Origin: Darksidea phi
Taxonomy: Eukaryota > Ascomycota > Dothideomycetes > Pleosporales > Lentitheciaceae
Length of the DNA stretch: 64,000 nucleotides
NCBI GenBank assembly: GCA_030770425.1
Contig: JASJFT010000084.1
Span: 62,001 to 126,000 of the forward strand
Direction: 5' to 3'
Below, piece by piece: positions 36,144 through 46,436 of the stretch; the stretch's first letter is position 1; the number at the start of each line of letters is the position of its first letter. A program made the position numbers and the translations under genes. The notes beneath the pieces were generated by a model. It ran no database searches and was not told the origin of the DNA. It saw only the letters and a list, made by a program, of their open reading frames with translations.

Positions 36144-37683
36144 TCAGCTCAGGTTACGCTCTCCTGATGAAGATACTTGTCTTTCAAGGATTCTTCGCAA
36201 AGGCGTGTTACTCCTCTTAATGGGTACCGAGATTGGTTCTGAGGTTTCAAGCTTAACGTGCACCTCATTTGTCCATTGTGCAGTTCGTTGCTCGCGGCTG
36301 TCTGAAGTCGAATCGGCTTCGCTCGGTTCCATGGATAACACCGAGTCGGCACGGCTATTCGGGTTCTTTTCAGCTGTTGGGACTGACGCTTCGAGCTCAT
36401 TTGCCGTGCTGTTCTTCGATCCTTGATCGATGAAGTTGTAGTCCGCTAGCACTAGATTAGCATGTCTTCCACTTTACATATGTAGGCTGTTCGACTCACG
36501 TCTCATCCCAAGGACCTGTTGCGATAATATACGCCGGAGTGGCGTGTTGTTATAACGTCTTTTGAGTGCCACCAACCTTTCCTCTTCATCCTTCACCTTC
36601 TTTTCCTCTCTTGCAAGTCGCCGAATGCGATCATCGCGGCTCTCGCTAGCCGGATCAAAGTACGCTAGTCACCTTCGTCAGCATTTGTGTACGGATTACA
36701 TAGATTTGCTTACGCCTTTCCCCAACGACAGAAAGCCTCGTGCTAGTCCGCTCACTAGCATAGGTGCTCGGTTCGGCTCTATACGCAGTGCATCGATTAT
36801 CCCATATAACGACGCATCCAGGCTCCCAGTTCCAGCGCACACTATGCTGAGCTTCTGAGCGGATGTGGTGGTCTAGGAACTCGAGAAGGTTGTCTAAACC
36901 GTTCAATTAGTTTGTCTCCGCCAATTTTTACGAAAAATACCAACCGGATTCTTTCTTCTTGAGTTCTGTGAAGCCCGTGACTGAGCCGGGAGTGATATTT
37001 AGCGCTTTCAGACCTGTGACTGGATGCGTTCGAACGGCTGGATGGTGGCTAACCACCTGTGCGTTCTCATTCTGCGACGAATGGATCGCATGTAGTCCCT
37101 CTAGAAAGCCTTTCATATGCGCACTGAGCTCATCGTAGAGACCATACTGCGAGACCCATGCAGCGTCTCCTCCAAACTCGGGCGTATCTTCCACATTCAG
37201 AAACGAGTAGCTCGGTGGATAACTCTCATAGCTCGCATCAGCATGCCACTCGTTATGTTGCTCCAAACCCGGCTTTTCCGAGGCGCAAACGTATTTGCTC
37301 GTGATGGACCCCTTATAGATCTTGCCTAGCTGTTTGAACACACGAACCTGCTCGTCCGGATGGAAGTGCTGCTTGCGGAGGAAGACAACACCGCGCTCGG
37401 CAACAAGCAGCGCTAACTGATTGAGTTGTTCGTACGAAAGATTGGTGAATTGGATTCCCGAGAGAACCGTGCCGATAGAGTCGGAGAGGTCGGAACGTGT
37501 TGCGACGGACAACAGCTCCTTCTTCTCAGGGTCTGCCAATAGCGCCCAGTCTTCCTCAGAAACGGCATCCTGTGCTAGCTGCGGGATACAGCCCTCAATA
37601 TCGAGCTTGATGGTGGCCTGGATGGTAACGGGAATCGTGGTGTTTGGTGCGATGTTCAAACGCTGTTGCGAGAGTGGGGCCAT
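36144..37683 (-). CDS. TauD-like dioxygenase homologue with lost His ligand and long tail
   Basis: Exons 37683-36945, 36893-36714, 36664-36500 and 36451-36144 join in phase and give 463 aa. The first 310 or so residues are a TauD/TfdA fold: LLVAERGVVFLRKQHFHPDEQ, H147 and D149 in NEWHADAS, PSYSFLNVEDTPEFGGDAAW, HHPAVRTHPVTGLKAL, and the end GERPYFDPASESR. The position of the third Fe(II) ligand reads WDNRCTAY, so Y284 stands where the family and the sister gene at 13062 have His. The 2-oxoglutarate Arg is kept (TSTRLS). A charged tail of about 150 residues follows, with a coiled-coil-like part (RIRRLAREEKKVKDEEERL) and two copies of NTPLRRIL, one in exon 3 and one in exon 4. It may be a catalytically dead, regulatory or metal-altered protein, or an early pseudogene with open frame. 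Confidence 0.75.
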
Positions 37684-38699
37684 GCCGATATCGCCGTGCT
37701 GGAGGTCGTTCTGCCGTGCTAAAAATTACGTTATGCTCCCTACAATCCACTCTCCACAATTCCTTGTAATAGTTTCGCGTTATTTCGCCCAAAGGTATTT
37801 TGTGGTATGTATCCTAGAACATCGACAGAGTGCCGTACTCACAATCCGTGTTAAGAAGATGCGCGAAAGTACGATTCCACGCAGAGGATAATAAAAATGC
37901 CGACCTCGCATTCTAGCTCGATGGCGCCATCGAAAGAGTGCGCCGCGTCCGCTATGATAGGTGCTCGGCGTCAGGGTAAACGCATCTCCGCACTTCTCCG
38001 CGTCTCCCCGCTACCAAGACCATGGACAACACTTCATTAGCACTTCGGCACGGGTGCCTAATCTGACTACATAATCACTCGACCTCGAAGTCACGATGCT
38101 GGGTATACACAGCTAAATCTATCTGGAGAGGCAGTGAGAAGATTCTCATAGGTGGAGAACTTCCCAACTTTAACGCTAACTATGCCGCGAGTCATGCAAA
38201 GCAATTCTTACCTTTCTACAATATTGACTAAACAGTCGGTCATGAATCTTTCAGAGTGCATACATCTGTTTTGGTCGTCATAGCAAGCGGCAACTGTTCG
38301 TTCGTTACCCGGCAGCATCTACGACTCCTAAACCGTGTTTAGGTCAAAGGTTCCGCGATGCGGTCTACCAAGTATATGCTTGTTCTGCAAACTTGTTAAT
38401 ACTGCGGTAACTCCGACTAGAGGGTTAAGAAAGGGTGATGAAGACACTACCTCGCAAGCTGGTATCATAGGGCTAGTCATACAGGTCACGACAAGCTACT
38501 AAGAGATCGACGGTATGGTGCCATTCTAGATATTGCCATCCATGCGCAATCAAGACTTTCACGTCATCCAATTTTTGCCAAACAATGAGTGCAGAAATAA
38601 GCCAAAACAAACTAACACTAACTACATAGACTGACCGGCCTAAACTCAAGGACTCGAATCCGGATCTCATGAGCCTTGCGACCAGGTCGTCATCCTGCG
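37684..38699. other. Intergenic, no supported gene
   Basis: About 1 kb. A minus-strand frame at 38473-38712 overlaps the AA9 3' end in another frame and carries one hydrophobic segment; it is not supported as a gene. Confidence 0.5.
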
Positions 38700-39584
38700 C
38701 TAACCGGTCCATACGTCTGGTTTAGGGTCGATATACTTGCTAAGATCCATGTTCCCATCGACATCTAGTGGGAAGTTACCCGTTTCCGGATCATGGAACC
38801 AGATGCCTACGACATTTTCAGCGCCGTCATTGAGTCACATTCGCAGGTAATACTCACTAGGGTCTTCCTCCGAATATGCGCCCGGAAACTTGATGAATTT
38901 ATCCGGCTTTCCGCCTCCATTGCCTTTGATATCGACATGAGCACAACTAACGTACCATTGGCTATTTCCCTTTCGGTAATCCACCATCCAGTGCTCAATA
39001 CGCATCAAATATTTCCCTGGCGGTGTCATTGCTGGGACGGTAAAGTTCATTGCCACCTCACCCAACAATGAGAACTTGTTGTCCTTCACTCCCGCGTATG
39101 CGATCTTGAAGAAGTCGCCTTTGCCGTCATAGTCGGCTAGATCACTCACACCTTCGGGAAGCTTGGATAGAAATACTTGACCCGGCCCTATGTGAAAAAT
39201 GGTAGGCTGATACGTGTCGCCCTCGGTGTACGGGCCTGAGAGGCGGAAACTGACGTCGTCGCCCGCAAGAATGGTTGCTGTTTCGATGGAAGGGTTTCGG
39301 ATGGGGAATGCGGCACGTCCGCAGACAAGATCTGGACTTGATAGGCCGTCTATGAGTGGAAACCCCTTTCCGAACAATTCGGGATGGCCGTTCGGGTTTG
39401 CAGCGACATCGCGGATGTACTGGAAATCCGTCGACAGGGTATTATTCACGATGAGCCGGCTAAAAATATCTTGCAAGAAGCGTTAGTAGCAAGAACTGAA
39501 GTGTGCGCAAGATAATTACGTACAATGAGCACTCGCGCGTTGCGCAAGAAGCACAGTGAAGAGAGTGAACCCGGAATGCTTCAT
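38700..39584 (-). CDS. AA9 lytic polysaccharide monooxygenase
   Basis: Secreted copper enzyme that oxidatively cleaves cellulose or related glucans. Exons 39584-39524, 39469-38858 and 38806-38700 join in phase (introns 54 and 51 nt), giving 259 aa. The signal peptide MKHSGFTLFTVLLAQRASA ends exactly before H20, the N-terminal copper ligand of the mature enzyme. H113 in FHIGPGQVFLSK is the second His-brace residue; H180 in MRIEHW and Q191/Y193 in SQWYVSCA complete the active site. KFPGAYSEEDPS and the C-terminal end VWTG are family hallmarks. If the last intron is ignored, the donor reads as SEY and runs into a TGA, so the last exon is easily missed. No carbohydrate-binding module. Intact. Confidence 0.92.
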
Positions 39585-40182
39585 CGTGGCGTTAGCTCTG
39601 ATGACGATCCTCCCGATCTTTACAACGCAGACATCTCCCTCAACAGCTCTTATACAAATTCGTTTATTAAGTGCAGCCCAATCTCGTAACGCATCTGCAG
39701 ACTTAGATTGCGGTGCAGCCTGACAATCGTTTTGTTCTTTGTCGACGGGGCGACCATTTACTACCGTGCGACAACTGCACGCCGCCATGCGGGAAGCTGC
39801 TCGTGATCATCACTCTGCCTATTTCCTGTCTGCATGGAGACGTGTGGTCAGAACACGCCCAATAGCTTTTATTTCTTTGAGTGGATATATTACTGTCGCC
39901 GGGTCTGCCGGGACGGATAGATGAAGTGAGGCGCAGCTGATGTATAAGGGCTAAATGGAAGTTCGGAGCCAACAACTAAGTCCGATCCATCCGGGAGCGA
40001 TGTCCACAACGGGACATGCTAGATCTTTTGGTTAAGCAACAAAATGGGAAAAATACTATCTAGATCTAAGGGGCCGATGCTTCGGGTTTGAAGATTGCGA
40101 TTTTGGGAGCGGGCTGTATCTCCGAACGCGTTCATCGTTGCCGGCGATTCGGATCGTGTGGCACGGAACTGCCTAAATTATC
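39585..40182. other. Intergenic between AA9 gene and spherulin pseudogene
   Basis: About 600 bp. It holds the AA9 promoter; no coding signal or repeat recognised. Confidence 0.5.
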
Positions 40183-41010
40183 CTACGCCACTTTTCCCTT
40201 ATCGACGCTCGCGACAACATTTACAAATATCGAATTGAAGTTAAGGTAGCCCGCATCCCGAGTATCCGACGTTAAAAATAGCCCATCAGTCGTCCCTTCA
40301 AGCTGTTTGACCACAGCATCCATAGCGCTTTCCGGAAGCGAGTACATAATCACTGCAACCTTGGAGGGATTCGCGCTCTCCGCTTTCAATGCATTATGGC
40401 CCGTGTCGGGGTTCCACTCACTACACGATTCTTCGAATTCAACCGAGATAGCGGAGAGGTCGGTGTACGATGAAACGGTTCCAGGGTTGTGCACTCTCGT
40501 AATCAACATGGTGGCTTGAATAACCTAGCAGTGCTCAACGTACCGACCAGTTTTCCAGCGAATCCAGCTTCATCCTTTACTGCGTGGCGCGTTGTGTTCA
40601 AGTAGTCGTACGAAGCGGCATCATTTTCGTTCAGTGTCTCGTCGAAGAAATTACCATCATGACCCAACGCCGGATCGTTCGCCTTCGCGGCCCACGCTGC
40701 GTAGGTGTCGATCTCTGTTAGCACGCTATATAGCTCATCCTGCGCATAGCCTGTCTTAACTTATCCAATCATGTCGCACATTGTCGTACGCGTTGAGCTT
40801 CGGTACCTCGGCGAGAAAGGCTTCGTCTCGTCTGGAAGCTCACCGGAGCCAAGGCCAGAATTTGGACTCGCAATAAAGGTGGAGTTTACGTCTGGATGCG
40901 CTTTCACCCCAGAGAAGCATTTAGCTGAAGATCCGTATGAAATGCTGAGATCCTGGTCATACGCAGAAGAGAGGGGGCTCCCAGGCTCCATTCTCGGGCC
41001 ACAGGTATAG
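40183..41010 (-). pseudogene. Spherulin-4-like protein, disrupted
   Basis: Spherulation-specific family 4 proteins are secreted TIM-barrel-like proteins of fungi and slime moulds. Recognisable parts in order: WPENGAWEPP, an intron-like stretch, HPDVNSTFIASPNSGLGSGELPD, KTGYAQDELYSVLTEIDTYAAWA, GNFFDETLNENDAASYDYLN, an intron near 40513-40546, HNPGTVSSYTDLSAISVEFEE, and SKVAVIMYSLPE to the end DKGKVA. Between ELPD and KTGYA the frame is wrong: the true continuation (FLAEVPKLNAYDNVR) is one frame off, and the original frame returns only after a TAA where Tyr is expected (IGYVKTGY). No signal-peptide exon is found. Two compensating frameshifts, a nonsense codon and a missing 5' end make it a pseudogene. 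Confidence 0.75.
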
Positions 41011-41964
41011 TGGAAGAAGTATTGACATTGCTCGAGTTTTTGCAAGCACTGGGCCCTAGTCCTCTTGTGTGGAATTACTCTTACAAAAACTGGAGAATAG
41101 TTGGATCGCGACTATATTGACGACTACAGCGGTGCGCTTCCTATATGCGGCTTATGCGCCGAAATTAGAGATTCCTTACTCGCGACTTCAAACACTAGAA
41201 CCTCGAAACATCGGGATCAGCTACTACGGAGACGAACGCACGCTGGGTTGCCCGTCCTGCAAGCCCAAAATACAATTCTAGTGAACCAACCAGGGACTGG
41301 TACAATATTTTAAATTTTCTCATTGGCCGATTCACCATAGCGCTTCTCGTACGAGGCTTCTTTAATTCCGAAATATTCGCACCAGACCAACATGCGATGT
41401 GCCGTATCAGAGTACGCTCTGCATGCGTTGATTTAGCTGTGGCTGACAACAGCTTGATTTTGCGAGAAGATACACTTCACAGTAGATGCGATCGCTTCTT
41501 GTCATTTTTCCATTGCTTAAATATCATATTACTTCGCTGGAATCGATGGTAGATGGCAAGAAGCGGATCTACTCTGTACTCTATGAAGCATGCGCACTAT
41601 TAGCCCACAACCTCTCCGTAAGTGAGCTCTGTACAGTAGCTAATAGATACAATATCATATTAGCTCGTCAATTACTAGCAATCAGTAGTGCTGTAGCACG
41701 CGCAAAAGCAGGCAAACGCCGCGCTTGGGCTAGTCCTCTGGCGACCCAACAAACTGCCGTGCAACCGTCCTAGTCCTTGCGAGAAAAATAAACATCTTCA
41801 TCCCCAATTCTCATTCTAGCTATGCATATAGAAGTTTTCTCAAAACTCAGTCATATTTAACTCCCATTTGGGCCAAATGCAGAGTTGCGCCGCCTTGCTC
41901 TACCACGATAACCAAATTATGATCGGCATGCGAAAATGTAACCAAAAGTCTCGCATCACTCGAG
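41011..41964. other. Intergenic, no supported gene
   Basis: A 95-codon frame at 41486-41773 and smaller ones show no recognisable family. AT-rich patches near 41640-41880. Confidence 0.5.
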
Positions 41965-43653
41965 TCATTCCTCATCATGTGGAAAGTCTAGTTTAAACCC
42001 ACCCACACAGGCCCTCTGAAATAAGCCTTGTGGGTCATACTTACTGCTCACTTCCCGTAGAAAGCTGAAACTTTCCTCCCCATAGCTTTCGAAGGGCTTC
42101 TGCCACCCCCCGCAGTAATTAATGTAACGATAGCGATGTCCCGTACCCTTATCCGCGGCAAGTTTATCGATTTGTTCTACCGCTTCCCTGGTGATCTTCT
42201 CCGCCATGTGATCATCACGTTGCTCCGCCCAGTTAACCGTAAAGGTGACAAGAGCCAGTGCTTGATTGCCACCATGTTGTAAGCCAAGCGGATTCGCACC
42301 ACCCTTTTGAGCCCAGTGTGGGAAGAAGGGTTGCAGGACGAGGGTCCAAGACATGGCTTTTATGTTTGCGCGTTTGATGGTGTCGACGGCGTTAGAGTAC
42401 GTCGCGTGTATGGCATCCAGGGTTGCTTTATCGTTCTTGATCGTCGTTGTGCCGAAGACCTGGCGTCGGCCTGGTGGGTTCAGTGCATTCATCTCGTCAC
42501 AAGCGCTGGTTAGCGTGCGCACTTTGCACGTGCTCCATAGCCGCCACAGCGACTTGAATGGCGACTGGTCCCAGTATTTGGGCCAATTTTTGGGATTTGG
42601 GGGACTCGACGTGTACACGAGATTCACGGATACGGCCTGAATACGGAGTTGGTGGAGATAGGTGAAGCAGACGATGGGACCGGAGGCATGTGGATCATAA
42701 CTTTGGGCAGTAGTATCAGGTGTAGCCCTGTTGACGGAGTCGTAGAATGCAGAAAGCACGTTAGCTGTTTGGCTGGTGGTCATATACAAAAATCCGCTCC
42801 AGATGTTGGACGACGGAAACGTGCGCAACGTGACGCGCGTCACAATGCCGAAGTTGTTTCCACCGCCCTTCAGCGCGCAAAAGAGAGCCTGATTGCTGGT
42901 CTCGGATGCTGTGATGATGGAGCCATCGGCTAGCACGATCTCGTAGCCTAGTGCGTTGGAGCACACGAAGCCGAAGCGGGGTGAAAAGAAGGAAATGCCG
43001 CCTCCGAGGATGAGGCCGCCAACGCCTACGGCGGAATTCCTTCCCCCTGCTACTGCGAGCTTTTTGGCATCCAACTCTTCACAAACTTTGCCCCATCGAG
43101 CGCCTGTTCCAACAATAACGCTTTTCCCGTCTTTGCAAGGCGTCACTTGGCAGAAAAGGCTCATGTCGATCAAAGCACCGTCCTCGATGCTAGCTGCACG
43201 CGCAACGGGGGAATGACCACCACTCCTCACGGCGAAGATGCCAGCCGCGTGACGAGCATCTTCGCCATTTTCCTTGACGCCTTGTTGTTCCCTTCGGTAA
43301 TTGTACTCGCGGGCAAGGACGCGGACTGCGGTGCTGAGCTGCTCGACGTTTTGCGGCCGGATCACACATGCAGGCAATACTTGACACTCCTGCTTCGCCC
43401 AGTAAGCATTTATCGATGCGTTGAATGCGGCGTCGTGCGGATAGATGATAATGCCTGGTAAGGCGTCTGAGAGACTTTTCTCAAGTCGCATGGCGGCTTC
43501 TGACGAGCGGCGCAGCAGCTCGGGCTTGCTCGCCTTTTCGAGCACTGCGGTACGTGGGGAGCGAACGAAGCGCATGGCGAAGAGCAAGACGAAGGGCAGA
43601 AGCACGAGGAAGGCGGTAGCTATGCTTGAGAGATAGATTCTGATTGGCATCAT
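41965..43653 (-). CDS. BBE-like FAD-linked oxidase, membrane-anchored
   Basis: VAO/berberine-bridge-enzyme-like flavoprotein oxidising a secondary metabolite or carbohydrate. Read as one exon from the ATG at 43653 (562 aa). This start places a signal-anchor helix at residues 6-27 (IYLSSIATAFLVLLPFVLLFA). An earlier ATG at 43797 would give 610 aa but bury the anchor, so it is less likely. AVRSGGHSPVARAA carries H147, the covalent FAD ligand. Other FAD-domain landmarks are GVGGLILGGGISFFSPRFGFVCSNALGYEIV, LKGGGNNFGIVTRVTLRTF, and the BBE C-terminal YRYINYCGGWQKPFESYG...YDPQGLFQ. The gene is intact and heads a group of three such oxidases with a broken MFS gene and a broken P450 between them. 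Confidence 0.9.
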   Translation of the reverse strand: MMPIRIYLSSIATAFLVLLPFVLLFAMRFVRSPRTAVLEKASKPELLRRSSEAAMRLEKSLSDALPGIIIYPHDAAFNASINAYWAKQECQVLPACVIRPQNVEQLSTAVRVLAREYNYRREQQGVKENGEDARHAAGIFAVRSGGHSPVARAASIEDGALIDMSLFCQVTPCKDGKSVIVGTGARWGKVCEELDAKKLAVAGGRNSAVGVGGLILGGGISFFSPRFGFVCSNALGYEIVLADGSIITASETSNQALFCALKGGGNNFGIVTRVTLRTFPSSNIWSGFLYMTTSQTANVLSAFYDSVNRATPDTTAQSYDPHASGPIVCFTYLHQLRIQAVSVNLVYTSSPPNPKNWPKYWDQSPFKSLWRLWSTCKVRTLTSACDEMNALNPPGRRQVFGTTTIKNDKATLDAIHATYSNAVDTIKRANIKAMSWTLVLQPFFPHWAQKGGANPLGLQHGGNQALALVTFTVNWAEQRDDHMAEKITREAVEQIDKLAADKGTGHRYRYINYCGGWQKPFESYGEESFSFLREVSSKYDPQGLFQRACVGGFKLDFPHDEE

Positions 43654-44286
43654 GTATCGTTGATCGGATTCAGAGGCACGGTAGATGCGTGAGGGTGAGA
43701 CTGCAATGTTGCATTGATGTGGCAACGGCCATGTCGCTAGCCTTCCCCGGCCTCCATCCCGGGCGTCCGGTCCCGCCTCTCGCCAGTATCCCAACATATT
43801 AACACCAGTATACCATGGAATTGTCGCTCAAGGTGGGTTAAGAATATTTCCATAGCACCAGTACTGGCCAGGTGGTGTTTCCTTTATGGTGCATGACCTG
43901 TACAAGAGCTCTCTAAGAAGTGGATTTTCGTATAGATAAATTCGAGTTGTTAATATAGAAGCTATTAGAATAAACGCTAAGAATTATTTTTTTGTTTGGA
44001 TTTGTATAGTGGGAGCTCTTTTGTGAGGTCCGCACGAAACAGAGTAGAGGTGCTATACTCACACCTTATACACGATAATAGAGCTGCAGAGCTGTGCATA
44101 GTACTCTCGATCGTGAGTTACCGACTAAGTGATGTCCATTCCGCTACTATATGTGTAAAGGGCCATGCATCGCAGGTAAGAAATCATGATACATATTGAT
44201 ACTATACCAAGAAGGGTCCACATGTGTATAATATGAATGTATCTTGGTCGGTAGTGGCGTCTAATTCTGCACTAGGACTTCTCTTC
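43654..44286. other. Intergenic containing repeat B2
   Basis: Upstream region of the FAD oxidase and 3' flank of the MFS pseudogene, with repeat copy B2 inside. Confidence 0.5.
43985..44127 (+). repeat. Dispersed repeat family B, copy B2
   Basis: Aligns with the reverse complement of 9745-9901 over its length and with 50449-50512 over its first 65 bp. Shared text includes GTGGGAG, TTTTGTGAGGTCCGCACGAAAC and TTATACACGATAATAGAGCTG. Confidence 0.78.
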
Positions 44287-46050
44287 TTAAGAAGATCTTG
44301 CCTCCTCTTTAGTCTGACTCTTTGTCTCCAAACCGTATTCTGTCTCAAGCTCTTCTCTCAGCTTCACGCTCCGTTCAAGGGAAACAGCAAACATGCTAAA
44401 CAGACTTATTCCCAAACACACCCACCAGTTAGCCTTGAAGCTCTTCACGTACACCGCAAGGACCTCGTCCCAGACTTAAGACCCAATCGAATCCTCTAAA
44501 GAATGCGCCTCGCTTGCGAAGGCATATGCGCCCCCTCCGCTCAATTGCGATCGTATACCCCGGTCGGATATACTCGAAAGGTCGTGATCGAAAACCGAAT
44601 TAAAGATAATACCTGGAATGGTGACTCCCCAAATATAGCCAAATGTTCGAATGAAGCTATACGCGGCAGAGGACGATGCCACGTAGGCTTCGGGCAGCGG
44701 AGCCATGAGTGCAGGCAGTAGGATTGACATAATCATTCCCATTCCCGCACTGGAAATCAGCTCAAACCACACGTATGTGACCTTCTTTGTGTCGGGCCCT
44801 AGCAGCGTGAAGAGGCCAAATGCGATAGACGCTATGCCAAACGCGACCGCATGAAGAATCTTGTACTTTCCGAATTTGCTAAGGAGAGTGCCGCCAACAA
44901 CAGCGGATACCAAGGACCCTATTGCAAAGGGAAGGAAGAAGGTACCTTACTGGAGAACTGTCGTGCGCTGGACGGCCTGGAAGTATACGGGGAGCAAGTA
45001 AGAGAGGGCCTGTATCTGAATTGAAGAGGTGAAGGTTAGGAAGAATGCCGTCGCAGAGGTGCGATTACTGAATAAGCTTGGCGGCACGCTGGGATTTCTG
45101 CGGTTCCATTATTAGCATGGTTCGATAAGCCTTCCTGCATGGGCGATACTAACTTGACGAACGACTGCTGAATGTGGAAGCAAATCCATCCGATCGCTCC
45201 CAGCGCGAGAGGTACAATAATTCGCCAAGATGACCACGAACGCCGAGTTCCGCCTTCTACCAGTCCAAAGAGGAGGGAGATCATACTAGGTGCGAACAAG
45301 AGGGTTCCAACAGTATCTAGTCGTCGGGTACGAGTGAGAAACCCCGCATCTTTCGCCTCAACGACGCCCGTCCTGACGCGCATGAATAGCAATAAGCCCC
45401 CAAGAGCTAAGCCGCAGAAAGGGATGTTCATGTAGAAGATCCAACGCCAATTGGCTTGCGCGGTAGCTCCTCCCACTGGTGGACCCATAGCGGCGGCGAC
45501 ACCAGACCATGAAAACATCAGTCCCAAGTACTTGCCCCTTTCGCGTAAGGGAACGAGGTGGCAGCACACTATTTCAAGCAAGACGTAGATACCGCCTGCA
45601 CCGGCACCTTGAATAGTGCGACCTGCTATGAGCATTCCGAAGATATTGTCAATTTTTGGGAGCGGATTGCGAACGATAAATTGAGTTCTTACCTAGATTA
45701 CGAGCGCCACCTGCAAGCCCGCTGCCCAGCGCAAATCCGACTACTGAGGACACTAGTGGGATACGTCGACCAAATATGTCCGCTAGTTGGCCAAAAAGCG
45801 GCTGCAAAACGCATGATGCCACCACGAAGGAGTTCGCAATCCATACGTACTGGCGGGCTCCGCCAATCTCATTCGTGATACTCGGTAGAGCGGTCGTTAT
45901 AACGGCGACGTCTAAAGCTGATATAAAGGCTAACAGGCAGAGGCATACAAAAGTTCCCCAGAAGCGTATGTCGCGCAGAGGTCCGGATGGTTTTGCGGTT
46001 GTCGTAATGGTTGATACAACTGGTGCATCTGGCGTGAGCTCTGTGATCAT
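44287..46050 (-). pseudogene. MFS exporter (DHA2 / 14-TM type), disrupted
   Basis: Drug:H+ antiporter-2-type MFS transporter. From the ATG at 46050 (MITELTPDAP) the parts read in order: LLAFISALDVAVITTALPSI, QPLFGQLADIFGRR, AGRTIQGAGAGGIYVLLEIV, RGKYLGLMFSWSGVAAAMGPPVGG, an intron (donor in TTCGTCAA GTTAGT), LPVYFQAVQ, FFLPFAIGSLVSAVVGG, GMGMIMSILLPALMAPLPE, SAAYSFIRTFGYIWGVTIPG and a tail ERSVKLREELETEYGLE. Three lesions: the acceptor before MLIAGRT reads CTTCGG and has no AG at the point phase requires; TAA at 44947-44949; and TAA at 44476-44478, where the frame continues for 62 more codons of good transporter sequence to 44287. It was probably the exporter of the adjacent oxidase cluster and is now inactive. 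Confidence 0.78.
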
Positions 46051-46436
46051 GGTGAACGCGCGAAAACGATCCTTATAAGACAAAAAGTGGTTGGCTGGAA
46101 GAGAGAGCCAAAAGGCGAGTGGAAGAAGCTATTTTGATATCACAACTCGTCGCAAAGCAAAACGCTGCAGACTCGCGATGAAGGGAGATGCGGCACGGGG
46201 ACGATGGACCAAGAGCACCATCTAGATGCCTTGTTGGGCTATGCTGCGCCGCGACTAAACGGTTCTGCCTAAGTCCATTGCGGCACGGTTTTCGAAGCCC
46301 ATTCTGCGCGCGGGGGCATGCCCGGACCTTTCGCATCATCAAACTTCTTGTTCAGAGATTTATCCGCGATAATCTTCATAGAAAGCAGGCCTCAAAGTTT
46401 TGCACCTTAATCTCAAACGCCCACATTATCTTCAAC
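46051..46436. promoter_or_regulatory. Divergent promoter region
   Basis: 386 bp between the start codons of the minus-strand MFS pseudogene and the plus-strand FAD oxidase. This head-to-head layout suggests a shared bidirectional promoter while both were active. No specific operator is recognised. Confidence 0.5.

Noticed and set aside
38630..38715. tRNA-like block on the minus strand (GGATTCGAGTCC with CTCATGA loop and GACCGG/CCGGTC ends)
   Set aside because: The T-stem and anticodon stem do not pair, the D arm is not convincing, and the block overlaps the AA9 last exon.
38700..38858. Apparent in-frame TGA with 45 more coding codons at the AA9 gene, as in stop-codon readthrough
   Set aside because: A standard GTGAGT..GTAG intron (38807-38857) removes the TGA and joins EEDPS to IWFHDPETG in phase, giving the normal AA9 C-terminus. 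No readthrough is needed.
41486..41773. 95-codon frame that might be a transposase remnant
   Set aside because: No DDE, HTH or zinc-finger motif can be seen and no terminal repeats flank it.
43654..43797. 48-residue N-terminal extension of the first FAD oxidase
   Set aside because: The ATG at 43797 would place a polar Arg/Gly-rich segment before a clear signal-anchor; the ATG at 43653 fits the family better. Not excluded.
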